From Batillaria attramentaria (taxonomy: Eukaryota; Mollusca; Gastropoda; Batillariidae): a stretch of 64,000 bases of DNA. Numbering within the stretch: the first letter of the stretch is position 1; every line of letters begins with the position of its first letter. Shown one piece after another: positions 63,946 to 64,000 of the stretch. A model generated the notes under the pieces. It had not been told where the DNA came from and made no database searches. It saw only the letters and a list, made by a program, of their open reading frames with translations. A program made the translations under genes and the position numbers. Location: assembly GCA_018292915.2 (NCBI GenBank), contig JACVVK020000396.1, positions 22,501 through 86,500 on the forward strand, given 5' to 3'.

Positions 63946-64000
63946 AAAAAAAAAAAAGACCTCAAGTGGTACGTGTGCATGCAGTGTAAACTAACAGTAA

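Overview
This window is eukaryotic nuclear DNA from an animal. The evidence is spliced genes with GT-AG introns, CR1/L2-type LINEs, tRNA-derived SINEs, DNA-transposon relics, and very dense (CA)n, (GA)n, (ATT)n and homopolymer tracts. The repeat styles (LINE tails ending in a GCGCTATATAA-type sequence plus (ATT)n, and a tRNA-headed SINE ending in a CACCCACCCAC-type tail) and the gene content suggest a lophotrochozoan, most likely a marine gastropod mollusc. The species is an inference. No bacterial operon, CRISPR array, rRNA or functional tRNA gene was seen.

Layout. 1-490: a probable last coding exon (+) with a tyrosine-rich tail. 490-9290: intergenic and repeat-rich, with a 164-bp higher-order satellite, a PIF/Harbinger-like MITE that keeps a transposase N-terminal relic, a frameshifted Thr-rich ORF, and a tRNA-SINE. 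9294-10195: two exons (-) of an immunoglobulin-domain gene. 11233-11878: a hAT-like MITE. 12250-13030: a degraded LINE (+).

13138-26924: a nested transposon stack on the minus strand. The host is LINE-B (AP endonuclease, reverse transcriptase, (ATT)n tail). It is cut by a pogo/Tigger-like element (13462-20666, TA target duplication), which is itself cut by LINE-A, a nearly intact CR1-like element with one 1717-codon ORF (coiled coil, SGNH hydrolase, endonuclease, RT). LINE-B is also cut by a CpG-dense TIR element (21413-22509), and a roughly 1.9-kb minisatellite has expanded inside its upstream coding region.

28455-32335: LINE and other repeat fragments. 33361-45515: a complete 12-exon gene (+) for a predicted 516-residue type I membrane protein: signal peptide, three Ig-like ectodomain units, one transmembrane helix, and a cytoplasmic tail with several tyrosine motifs. 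Its introns hold a TTAA-flanked long-TIR element, a LINE 3' end, a MITE and a SINE.

61644-50911: the last 11 exons (-) of an ABCC/MRP-type ABC transporter, covering the whole second membrane domain and second nucleotide-binding domain to the stop codon. The 5' half lies beyond the right edge. Its introns carry SINEs, a LINE 3' end touching a splice donor, a 148-bp-arm inverted repeat, and two copies of a 1.8-1.9-kb repeat.

The two main genes converge tail to tail (stops at 45515 and 50911). They have no evident joint pathway: one looks like a cell-surface recognition/signalling receptor, the other like an organic-anion or conjugate exporter. All exon models come from reading frame, splice sites and intron phase only; no transcript data or database search was available.
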